This document shows positions 1-5,132 of a DNA stretch of 5,132 bases, piece by piece. Both the position numbers and the translations under genes were made by a program. The notes beneath the pieces are model-generated. The model did no database searches, had not been told where the DNA came from, and worked only from the letters and a program-made list of their open reading frames with translations. The first letter of the stretch is position 1. Each line of letters opens with the position of its first letter. Source of the stretch: Sulfurospirillum arcachonense (GTDB lineage: Bacteria > Campylobacterota > Campylobacteria > Campylobacterales > Sulfurospirillaceae); contig DQTM01000035.1 of NCBI GenBank assembly GCA_015662785.1, forward strand, positions 1 to 5,132, in the 5' to 3' direction.

Positions 1-69
1 ACCCATAGCCATAGCACCAAAAAGAAGTGCTAACGTAAGTACTAAACCAACGACCGTTCCTAAATCCAT
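1..69 (-). CDS. motA: Flagellar motor stator protein MotA, N-terminal fragment (runs off the left edge)
   Basis: Read on the minus strand from ATG at 69-67, this gives 23 codons to the window edge, beginning MDLGTVVGLVLTLALL and continuing with a Gly/Ala/Met-rich hydrophobic stretch. That is the usual start of MotA/PomA proteins, where the first transmembrane helix follows an M-D-L opening. MotA forms with MotB the proton-conducting stator that drives flagellar rotation in the inner membrane. An AAGGA ribosome binding site on the minus strand (79-75) lies 5 bases before the ATG and supports this start. The gene is divergent from glmU, so motA and probably motB lie to the left. Only the first helix is visible, so the call rests on a short N-terminal match; another membrane protein with a similar start cannot be excluded. 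Confidence 0.7.
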   Translation of the reverse strand, partial: MDLGTVVGLVLTLALLFGAMAMG

Positions 70-74
70 GTGCG

Positions 75-96
75 TCCTTGCCTTTTAAAAACTATA
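75..96 (-). promoter_or_regulatory. Candidate promoter -10 and ribosome binding site for the divergent motA-like gene
   Basis: On the minus strand TATAGT (96-91, preceded by AAT) resembles a sigma-70-type -10 box. It would place a transcript start near 84, just ahead of the AAGGA ribosome binding site at 79-75. No clear -35 box is visible, which is normal for the vegetative sigma factor of Campylobacterota. The DNA is very AT-rich, so chance matches are common and the call is tentative. The same bases read TATAAT on the plus strand (93-98), which could instead serve glmU with a long leader. Confidence 0.25.
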
Positions 97-128
97 ATTT
101 TTATTTATTCTAATTATTTTTATGTTAA

Positions 129-151
129 AAAGTGGTTAAAAGAACCATTTT
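129..151. repeat. Inverted repeat (9-bp stem, 5-base loop) in the divergent intergenic region
   Basis: Bases 129-137 can pair with 143-151 around the loop AAAAG (138-142); the core is TGGTT/AACCA. The stem has one G-T pair (132/148) on the plus strand, which becomes a C-A mismatch on the minus strand. There is no run of T after it on the plus strand. On the minus strand the A-rich left arm reads as a short T-run, but this lies upstream of motA and not at a gene end. It may be an operator-like dyad between the two divergent promoters, or chance in AT-rich sequence. Confidence 0.3.
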
Positions 152-198
152 ATAACGATTAAAACATTATTTAGTTAAAATATCGACTATTTATATAA
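148..198 (+). promoter_or_regulatory. Candidate promoter region of the glmU operon
   Basis: Two -10-like boxes lie ahead of glmU on the plus strand: TATAAC at 151-156 (leader of about 57 bases) and TATATAA at 192-198 (leader of about 16 bases, ending just before the ribosome binding site). Neither has a recognisable TTGACA-like -35 box. The whole stretch is AT-rich, with GTTAAAA repeated at 124-130, 135-141 and 174-180. Because every following gene abuts or overlaps the one before it, this region probably drives the whole row of six genes. Which box is used cannot be decided from sequence. Confidence 0.3.
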
Positions 199-220
199 AC
201 AATTTAGAGGAAAGTTATCA

Positions 221-1522
221 ATGCGTACATCAATCGCTATTATGGCTGCTGGATTTGGCACAAGAATGAAATCAAAAAAGCCAAAAGTTTTACATGAAAT
301 TAGTGGATTTCCTATGCTTCACCACATCATAAAAGAGGCCGGGAAGATTTCAGATGATATTCATGTTATACTTCACCACCAAGCAGACTTAATACAGCAA
401 ATGATGAATGTTCATTTTCAAAATATAACTTACGTAATGCAAGACCACAATAACTTCCCTGGAACTGGTGGGGCTATCATGGGAGTAATTCCCAAGTATG
501 AAAAGGTTTTAGTTCTCAATGGTGATATGCCACTCCTTGAAGCAGAAGATATGAAAGCATTTTTTAAAGAAGATGCAAAAGTAGTCATGAGTAGCTTTAC
601 ATGTAGTGACCCAACTGGTTATGGAAGAGTCATCATGGACGAGACTCATAAAGTTTCAAAAATAGTAGAACATAAAGACGCAAATTCAAATGAATTAAAA
701 GTAAAAAATGTAAATGCAGGTGTATATCTGTTTAATACAGAATTTTTACAACAGAACCTTCCAAAACTTTCAAATAATAATAGTCAAAAAGAGTACTACA
801 TAACAGATTTAGTAAGCATAGCAAATGAGCAAAACATAGAAGTAAAAGCAGTCGATATAGACGAAGAGACTTTTATGGGTGTGAATTCAAAATACCACCT
901 AAGCATTGCTGAAATTCTAATGCAAAACCGAATAAAAAAACGTTTTATGGAAGCTGGTGTTGCTATGAGACTTCCTGAGACTATTTATATTGAAAGCGAT
1001 GTTGTTATAGAAGGAGAATGTGTTTTAGAGAGTGGTGTATCACTTATAAAAGGTGCTAAAATCATAAACTCTATTGTAAAAACAAACTCTGTTGTAGAAG
1101 ATAGTATGCTTAAAAACTCAGAGATTGGACCAATGGCAAGAATAAGACCAAAATCGGTGCTAATCGACTCTAAAATAGGAAACTTCGTAGAAATAAAAAA
1201 ATCAACTCTAAACGGTGTAAAAGCTGGACATCTAAGCTACTTGGGTGACAGCGAAATAGACACAGGCACAAACATAGGCTGTGGGACTATTACATGTAAC
1301 TACGATGGAAAAGAAAAGTACAAAACGATTATAGGTAAAAATGTTTTTGTGGGAAGTGATTCTCAGCTTGTAGCTCCTATTACTATTGAAGATGATGTCA
1401 TCATTGCAAGTGGAACAACTGTTACAAAGAGTGTTAAAAAAGGAAGCTTAGCAATAGCAAGAACAAAAATGAAAATTTTGGACGGTTTTTTCTATAAATT
1501 CTTCGGAAAAAACAATGCTTAA
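221..1522 (+). CDS. glmU: Bifunctional GlmU: glucosamine-1-phosphate N-acetyltransferase / UDP-GlcNAc pyrophosphorylase
   Basis: Cytoplasmic enzyme of the last two steps of UDP-GlcNAc synthesis: it acetylates GlcN-1-P with acetyl-CoA, then couples GlcNAc-1-P to UTP, feeding peptidoglycan and LPS. The N-terminal nucleotidyltransferase domain (about 1-220) has the signature AAGFGTRM..K.PKVLH (9-25), the uridine-contacting region Q74 and GTGG (81-84), the metal ligand D102 in NGDMPLL, GYGRV (133-137) and N222. The C-terminal left-handed beta-helix (about 245-420) carries R309, K327, H337, Y340, N351, the NYDG motif (360-363) and K366, matching by position the E. coli acetyltransferase residues R333, K351, H363, Y366, N377 and K392. 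Length 433 aa, against 456 in E. coli, is in the range I expect for Campylobacterota; the shortening is at the extreme C-terminus. A strong AGAGGAAAG ribosome binding site (206-214) precedes the ATG. The last 8 bases overlap coaBC. All key residues are present, so it should be active. Confidence 0.97.
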   Translation: MRTSIAIMAAGFGTRMKSKKPKVLHEISGFPMLHHIIKEAGKISDDIHVILHHQADLIQQMMNVHFQNITYVMQDHNNFPGTGGAIMGVIPKYEKVLVLNGDMPLLEAEDMKAFFKEDAKVVMSSFTCSDPTGYGRVIMDETHKVSKIVEHKDANSNELKVKNVNAGVYLFNTEFLQQNLPKLSNNNSQKEYYITDLVSIANEQNIEVKAVDIDEETFMGVNSKYHLSIAEILMQNRIKKRFMEAGVAMRLPETIYIESDVVIEGECVLESGVSLIKGAKIINSIVKTNSVVEDSMLKNSEIGPMARIRPKSVLIDSKIGNFVEIKKSTLNGVKAGHLSYLGDSEIDTGTNIGCGTITCNYDGKEKYKTIIGKNVFVGSDSQLVAPITIEDDVIIASGTTVTKSVKKGSLAIARTKMKILDGFFYKFFGKNNA

Positions 1523-2687
1523 AAACAAAAATATTCTCGTGGGCGTTACTGGAAGCATAGCAATATACAAAACACTAGAGATTATTCGCCTATATGTAAA
1601 AGCAGGAGCTAGTGTAAGAGTCATCATGAGTGAAGAGGCAAAACGTTTTATCACCCCACTTACCTTTGAAGCTATCAGCCAAAATGAGGTCTTACATGTA
1701 GACTCTGAGAGCTGGGCAAATGACCTTAACCACATTCACATTGGTAAATGGGCAGATGTTTTTGTTATAGCACCTATCACGGCAAACACTATAAATAAAC
1801 TCTCTTATGGTATTGCTGACAATCTTCTAACGCAAACAATACTAGCTTTTAACAAACAAATCATCATAGCACCTTCAGCAAATACAAATATGATACTAAA
1901 TCCAATCACAAAACAGAGCCTTGAAAAACTTGAAAGCTTAGGTTATATAATGTGCGAACCACAAGACAAACTCTTAGCTTGTAATGATGTAGGAAATGGA
2001 GCACTTGCAGAGCCTGGGAAGATATTTGATATAACAGCTCGTGAACTTCTCAAAGATGAGTTTTGGAGTGGTAAAAAAGTTATAGTTACAGGTGGTGGAA
2101 GCATTGAAAAAATAGATGATGTAAGATGCTTGACAAACTTTTCTAGTGGAAAACAAGCAGATGCTTTAGCATATGCATATTTTTTAGCAGGTGCTGATGT
2201 TACTCTTATTAGCTCAAAAAAGTCTTTACATGTAGAAGCTTTACATGTGAAAAGCTCTTGTGAGTTTAAAAAGGCTATAGAGAGTTCTACATGTAAAGGG
2301 TCTTATCTTGTTATGTGTGCTGCAATTAGTGACTTTATTCCTCTACATGTAGAGAGTGGAAAACTTAAAAAAGACAAGCTTGGAGAGAACTGGAATTTAG
2401 AACTTGTAAAAAATGAAGATATACTTTTAGGACTTGAAAAAAAAGATATTAAAACTATAGGATTTAAAGCTGAAATGGATAGAAAAACAGCTTTAAGTAG
2501 TGCAAAAAATATGTTAGAAATAAAATCACTTGATGCAGTTTGTCTAAATATACTTGACAATAAAAACAGTTTTGGAAATTCTGAAAATGAAGTTACTTTT
2601 ATAACAAAACAGAGTGAGATAAAACTATCTATGGCATCAAAAATAGAGATTGCACAACAAATAGTGGAGTTATCAAAAAAGTTATGA
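1515..2687 (+). CDS. coaBC: Bifunctional CoaBC: phosphopantothenoylcysteine decarboxylase / phosphopantothenate-cysteine ligase
   Basis: Makes 4'-phosphopantetheine for coenzyme A: the CoaB part joins 4'-phosphopantothenate to cysteine using CTP, and the CoaC part decarboxylates the product with FMN. CoaC (about 1-180) opens with the flavoprotein motif GVTGSIAIYK. It has the catalytic His H73 in NHIHIGKWAD, the Asn motif PSANTNM (120-126, N123 aligning with E. coli N125) and the substrate-clamp Cys C156 in LLACNDVGNG, aligning with E. coli C158. The usual P-A-M-N becomes P-S-A-N. CoaB (about 186-390) has VTGGGSIEKIDDVR (191-204), NFSSGK (208-213), the AAISDF stretch (269-274), KLKK (283-286) for the essential Lys loop, ELVKN (296-300) and GFKAE (336-340). 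The ATG lies inside the end of glmU (8-base overlap), so translation is probably coupled; the gene ends in an ATGA overlap with the next. Three exact copies and one near-copy of the palindrome TACATGTA sit in a variable loop region of CoaB (2227-2351). Length 390 aa is typical. Confidence 0.96.
   Translation: MLKNKNILVGVTGSIAIYKTLEIIRLYVKAGASVRVIMSEEAKRFITPLTFEAISQNEVLHVDSESWANDLNHIHIGKWADVFVIAPITANTINKLSYGIADNLLTQTILAFNKQIIIAPSANTNMILNPITKQSLEKLESLGYIMCEPQDKLLACNDVGNGALAEPGKIFDITARELLKDEFWSGKKVIVTGGGSIEKIDDVRCLTNFSSGKQADALAYAYFLAGADVTLISSKKSLHVEALHVKSSCEFKKAIESSTCKGSYLVMCAAISDFIPLHVESGKLKKDKLGENWNLELVKNEDILLGLEKKDIKTIGFKAEMDRKTALSSAKNMLEIKSLDAVCLNILDNKNSFGNSENEVTFITKQSEIKLSMASKIEIAQQIVELSKKL
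2227..2351. repeat. Cluster of the iterated palindrome TACATGTA inside coaBC
   Basis: Exact copies lie at 2227-2234, 2288-2295 and 2344-2351, with a one-base variant (TACATGTG) at 2242-2249. The first exact copy and the variant form an imperfect tandem repeat (2225-2239 and 2240-2255), read as LHVEA-LHVKS. Five more exact copies are dispersed through the window: 598-605 and 1291-1298 (glmU), 1693-1700 (coaBC), 3731-3738 (uppS) and 4205-4212 (prepilin peptidase). All eight exact copies are preceded by a pyrimidine and followed by a purine, so the palindrome extends to a decamer with purine/pyrimidine symmetry. Reading frame differs: four copies encode His-Val (CAT GTA) and four encode Thr-Cys (ACA TGT). 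The function is unknown. Confidence 0.8.
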
Positions 2688-3394
2688 TGAACAACATCTC
2701 TAAACTTTCAAAAATTGATGCAAATGCAAACAGTAAAAGCTCGATGAGATTCAATGGCTCTTTGCCAATCACAATAGAAGTTCTTAAAAATCTTGGTATG
2801 GATAGATACAAACTTCTTCTAGGAACAAAAGAGTTTACTACAAAAAGCCAAAAAAAGTTGGAACGTGGAGCAAAGTACTGGGGAAGTTTTGGAGAAGGTA
2901 AAGCTGGGATTATAACAATATCAAACTTGATTAAAAAACCTAATTTTTTACAAAATAACAGTGGTTTTTTAGACATAGAATTGAGTGAATTTTTAGCTCA
3001 AATAGCGCAAGTAGAATCGCCCATAAGTACTTTTAAAGAATGGTTAATAGAAAACCTAGAAAATGATGATACAAAAAAAGACAAATTTATAATTTTTAGT
3101 GATATACTTCTTGCACTAAAGGAAGACATCATACATTTGCCACTAAAACATAATGGAAAGACTACTCTGCTTCAAATAAAACTTGGTCCTTCTTATATGG
3201 AATTTTATTGTGCTTTTGAGAACTTGGGGCCTATGAATGGTTATATCAGTAAAGGGGTTTTTAATTTAAATGTACTATTTGATAAAACATTTTATTTTTT
3301 AAAAAAATCAAATATAGCAAGCAATATAAGTATTTTAAAACCGATAGAACCGCTATATAATTCAGATAAATTAATACTAGATTTGAAAGGTTAG
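2684..3394 (+). CDS. Hypothetical protein, 236 aa, conserved position between coaBC and uppS
   Basis: I do not recognise this protein with confidence. It is predicted soluble: there is no signal peptide and no membrane segment. After a polar, Asn/Ser/Lys-rich N-terminus (1-22) comes a segment (about 23-85) that looks beta-rich, with LLLGTKEFTTKSQKKLERG (44-62) followed by KYWGSF. The middle (about 95-150) looks helical and charged. The C-terminal part (160-205) again looks beta-rich, with LLQIKLGPSYMEFYCAF (162-178). The order of a small N-terminal barrel and a C-terminal strand-rich domain faintly recalls FliK-like hook-length proteins; this is a guess, although a flagellar gene lies nearby. 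The start is either ATG 2684 (ATGA overlap with the coaBC stop) or the adjacent ATG 2687; GGAG at 2666-2669 is far from both, so translational coupling is likely. From memory, C. jejuni also has an uncharacterised gene at this place. Confidence 0.85.
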   Translation: MMNNISKLSKIDANANSKSSMRFNGSLPITIEVLKNLGMDRYKLLLGTKEFTTKSQKKLERGAKYWGSFGEGKAGIITISNLIKKPNFLQNNSGFLDIELSEFLAQIAQVESPISTFKEWLIENLENDDTKKDKFIIFSDILLALKEDIIHLPLKHNGKTTLLQIKLGPSYMEFYCAFENLGPMNGYISKGVFNLNVLFDKTFYFLKKSNIASNISILKPIEPLYNSDKLILDLKG

Positions 3395-3399
3395 ACTTG
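3385..3399 (+). promoter_or_regulatory. Ribosome binding site and TTG start codon of uppS
   Basis: GAAAGG (3385-3390) lies 6 bases before TTG at 3397-3399 and overlaps the end of the preceding gene. The first in-frame ATG is codon 12, inside the catalytic MDGNGRW motif, so it cannot be the start. An ATG at 3404 is out of frame. TTG is therefore the only start that fits. Confidence 0.8.
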
Positions 3400-4077
3400 G
3401 TAAATGATTTAAATCACTTAGCAATTATAATGGATGGCAATGGACGCTGGGCAGAGCGTCAAAGTAAACGTCGCTCAGCAGGGCACGAACAAGGTGCTAA
3501 AAATGTACGTATTATTACAGAGTACTGTGCCCAGATTGGTGTTAGGTATCTAACGTTATATGCATTTAGTACAGAAAACTGGAAACGCCCAAAAACAGAG
3601 ATAGAATTTTTAATGAAATTATTGAGTAAATTTTTGAAAAAAGAGTTAAAAACACTCAAAGAAAACAATATACGTTTTGATATTATAGGCGACATTAGTA
3701 AATTTTCAAAATCTTTACAAAAAACAATTTTACATGTAAAGAGTGAAACATCAAATTGCACTGGCATGACTCAAATTTTAGCTATAAACTATGGTTCACG
3801 CGATGAGATAACAAGAGCAGTAAACCAAGCTATTAAAAAAGGTATAGAGATAGAAGAGAAAGATATAGGTGAGCTTTTAGATACATCTAATTTTCCTGAT
3901 GTTGATTTGCTTATACGTACAGGCGGTGACCAAAGGCTTTCAAACTTTTTACTTTGGCAAAGTGCTTACGCAGAACTTTTTTTTACAAATACATTGTGGC
4001 CAGATTTTAGCAATGGAGAGCTTGAAACTATACTCTCAAAATACGAAACAACATCTAGGAGATTTGGAGCATTATGA
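3397..4077 (+). CDS. uppS: Undecaprenyl diphosphate synthase (isoprenyl transferase) UppS
   Basis: Cytoplasmic cis-prenyltransferase that adds eight isopentenyl units to farnesyl diphosphate, giving the C55 diphosphate that becomes the lipid carrier for peptidoglycan and O-antigen sugars. The family signatures are all present: HLAIIMDGNGRWA (7-19) with the catalytic Asp D13, the FSTENW motif (57-62) followed by R64, NYGSRDE (131-137), and the C-terminal signature RTGGDQRLSNFLLWQ (174-188) with E193, WPDF (201-204) and RRFG (221-224). The length, 226 aa, is slightly shorter than E. coli (253), mainly at the C-terminus, and still includes the full signature. It starts at TTG, 2 bases after the preceding gene, and ends in an ATGA overlap with the prepilin peptidase gene. 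The low-efficiency start may tune its output, but that is inference. A decaprenyl or other chain length cannot be excluded from sequence alone. Confidence 0.96.
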   Translation: MVNDLNHLAIIMDGNGRWAERQSKRRSAGHEQGAKNVRIITEYCAQIGVRYLTLYAFSTENWKRPKTEIEFLMKLLSKFLKKELKTLKENNIRFDIIGDISKFSKSLQKTILHVKSETSNCTGMTQILAINYGSRDEITRAVNQAIKKGIEIEEKDIGELLDTSNFPDVDLLIRTGGDQRLSNFLLWQSAYAELFFTNTLWPDFSNGELETILSKYETTSRRFGAL

Positions 4078-4820
4078 TAACATCAACATTAGCAATAGTT
4101 ATTTTTTATGGATTTATTGGACTTGCAGTTGGTTCATTTTTAAATGTAGTCATTATAAGAGTCCCAAAAGGTGAAAGCATATCTTTACCAGCATCTCACT
4201 GCGTTACATGTAAACATCCACTAAAGTGGTATCATAATATACCAATCTTTTCATGGGTTTTTCTTGGCGGTAAATGTGCATATTGCAAGGAAAAAATCTC
4301 TATACAATATCCTATCATAGAAGCATTAACTACTTTTATATTTATCTCAACTGCATATCAAACAAGCTTCGTAGCTGAAACATTGATACTCTCAACACTT
4401 TTCACTATGCTCTTAGCACTTAGTGTTATAGACTTCAAGTACAAAGCCGTACCTGATTGCATAAGTATACCTGCTCTTTTTGTGGCTCTTTTTGTAGATG
4501 ATTTTCTCATCTCTTTAAATGATGCTTTGCTACTAGCTGGCGGATTTGCACTACTTCGTATCTTTGTATCTTGGATTATCAAAAAAGAGGCGATGGGAGA
4601 AGCAGATATTATTATAGCTGGAATCATAGGAGCTACTGTTGGAGTAGAACTTGGACTTGCGGCAATCTATATTTCGGCGCTAATAGCACTTCCTGTTTTT
4701 ATGATTGTCAAGAAAAAAGGATATGAGTTGCCTTTCATACCATTTTTGGCACTTGGTTTGTATATAACTTGGGTATTTTCACCTCAAGTTACAACTGTGC
4801 TTAGGATGATTTATGGGTAG
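4074..4820 (+). CDS. Prepilin peptidase (type IV leader peptidase, PilD/GspO family)
   Basis: Inner-membrane aspartic protease that removes the leader from type IV pilins and type II secretion pseudopilins and usually N-methylates the new N-terminus. The N-terminal part has the family opening GSFLNVVIIRVP (20-31), the two zinc-type CxxC pairs (C43/C46 and C68/C71) and the QYPIIEALT stretch (78-86), so the methyltransferase-like domain is complete. The peptidase part has the two expected Asp motifs: D120 in VIDFKYKAVPD (118-128) and D178 in GEAD (175-178). The second is normally G-x-G-D; here the second Gly is Ala. Several hydrophobic helices follow (about 101-120, 130-148, 150-168, 178-198, 199-213 and 219-235), ending in the typical PFIPFLALG. 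The length of 248 aa is usual. The start lies in an ATGA overlap with uppS. No pilin gene is visible, so its substrates lie elsewhere. It could serve a pilus, a competence system or type II secretion. Confidence 0.93.
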   Translation: MITSTLAIVIFYGFIGLAVGSFLNVVIIRVPKGESISLPASHCVTCKHPLKWYHNIPIFSWVFLGGKCAYCKEKISIQYPIIEALTTFIFISTAYQTSFVAETLILSTLFTMLLALSVIDFKYKAVPDCISIPALFVALFVDDFLISLNDALLLAGGFALLRIFVSWIIKKEAMGEADIIIAGIIGATVGVELGLAAIYISALIALPVFMIVKKKGYELPFIPFLALGLYITWVFSPQVTTVLRMIYG

Positions 4821-5132
4821 AGTTAATCACTATTTATTAAAACATTTTAGTTCACTGTTTGCATCTCTATTTTTTACACTATTTTTTATAACTTCGGTTG
4901 TATTTTTTATAAAAATTGCAAGTATAACAGCTGTAATTAAAATCAGCTTTTATGAATTAGGCTTGCTTTATGTCTATCTTTTACCAAATATACTCATATA
5001 TACTCTACCTATTACTTTTTTTATAGCTCTTAGTATATCTCTGTTTAATCTCTCAAAAGAAAATGAAACAATAGTACTTTTTACACTTGGTTATATGCCA
5101 AAAAAGATAGCAAGACTTTTTATAGTAGTATC
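4813..5132 (+). CDS. LptF/LptG (YjgP/YjgQ) family permease, N-terminal part (runs off the right edge)
   Basis: The 106 visible residues give the N-terminal region of a YjgP/YjgQ-family inner-membrane protein. LptF and LptG, with the ATPase LptB, extract LPS from the inner membrane and pass it to the periplasmic bridge. A basic start (MGRVNHYLLKHF) is followed by a first membrane helix (about 13-33), a short loop, then a second hydrophobic stretch (about 48-80). That leads into the family pattern LPITFFIALSISLFNLSKE (65-83) and NETIVLFTLGYMPKKI (84-99), which matches the LP..L......L..L..d.E......G.s segment of LptF/LptG. The ATG is inside the end of the prepilin peptidase gene (8-base overlap) and has AGGA at 4803-4806, 6 bases upstream. 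LptF and LptG cannot be told apart from this fragment. With glmU and uppS it fits an envelope-biogenesis operon. Confidence 0.85.
   Translation, partial: MGRVNHYLLKHFSSLFASLFFTLFFITSVVFFIKIASITAVIKISFYELGLLYVYLLPNILIYTLPITFFIALSISLFNLSKENETIVLFTLGYMPKKIARLFIVV

Noticed and set aside
129..151. The intergenic hairpin as an intrinsic terminator
   Set aside because: It has no T-run on the plus strand, lies upstream of both flanking genes rather than after either, and its stem is weak (only two G-C pairs).
1448..1735. Minus-strand open frame of 95 codons across the glmU/coaBC junction
   Set aside because: It lies opposite well-supported coding sequence, has no family motif, and its composition is what the reverse complement of the two genes gives.
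2225..2351. CRISPR-like array or inserted mobile element at the octamer cluster
   Set aside because: The units are 8 bases with irregular spacing inside an intact reading frame whose motifs keep normal spacing, so there is neither repeat-spacer structure nor insertion.
2303..2976. Two minus-strand open frames (2303-2560 and 2629-2976) opposite coaBC and the hypothetical gene
   Set aside because: They are Ser/Phe/Leu-rich antisense shadows of AT-rich, Lys-rich genes, with no recognisable protein.
3459..3767. Minus-strand open frame of 102 codons opposite uppS
   Set aside because: UppS in the other strand has all its family signatures here; the antisense frame has none.
3899..4174. Plus-strand open frame of 91 codons spanning the end of uppS and the start of the prepilin peptidase gene
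   Set aside because: It is an out-of-frame reading of two confirmed genes and shows no independent motif.
4358..4627. Minus-strand open frame of 89 codons opposite the prepilin peptidase
   Set aside because: It is the antisense of a membrane protein gene, Ser/Ile/Ala-rich, without motif or supporting context.

Overview
The window is AT-rich and densely coding. It looks like a chromosomal segment of a Campylobacterota (epsilonproteobacterial) species, most like Sulfurimonas or a close relative. I base this on the style of the proteins (short GlmU, CoaBC with a P-[SA]-A-N-x-N-M motif, UppS of about 225 aa) and on the gene order glmU, coaBC, unknown, uppS, prepilin peptidase, membrane protein. 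From memory, Campylobacter jejuni has the same order around its glmU. No database search was run.

Layout: at the left edge a minus-strand gene runs out of the window, and its 23 visible residues look like the N-terminus of the flagellar stator protein MotA. A 151-base divergent intergenic region (70-220) follows, with candidate promoters for both directions and a small inverted repeat. From 221 to the right edge, six plus-strand genes are packed with almost no space between them: glmU, coaBC, a hypothetical protein of 236 aa, uppS, a prepilin peptidase and the start of an LptF/LptG-type permease. The junctions are an 8-base overlap, an ATGA overlap, a 2-base gap, an ATGA overlap and an 8-base overlap. 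This strongly suggests one transcript with translational coupling. No terminator, RNA gene, IS element or CRISPR array was seen.

Function: most of the operon supplies the cell envelope. GlmU makes UDP-GlcNAc for peptidoglycan and LPS, UppS makes the C55 lipid carrier, and the LptF/G-like protein would be part of LPS export. CoaBC makes 4'-phosphopantetheine for CoA. The prepilin peptidase processes type IV pilin-like or type II secretion pseudopilin substrates. The 236-aa protein is unrecognised.

The most unusual signal is not a gene. The palindromic octamer TACATGTA occurs eight times, always inside coding sequence and always in the context Y-TACATGTA-R. Three exact copies and one near-copy lie within 125 bases of coaBC. 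This looks like a genome-wide iterated palindrome, comparable in kind to an uptake sequence, a methylation site or cyanobacterial HIP1, and deserves a whole-genome count.
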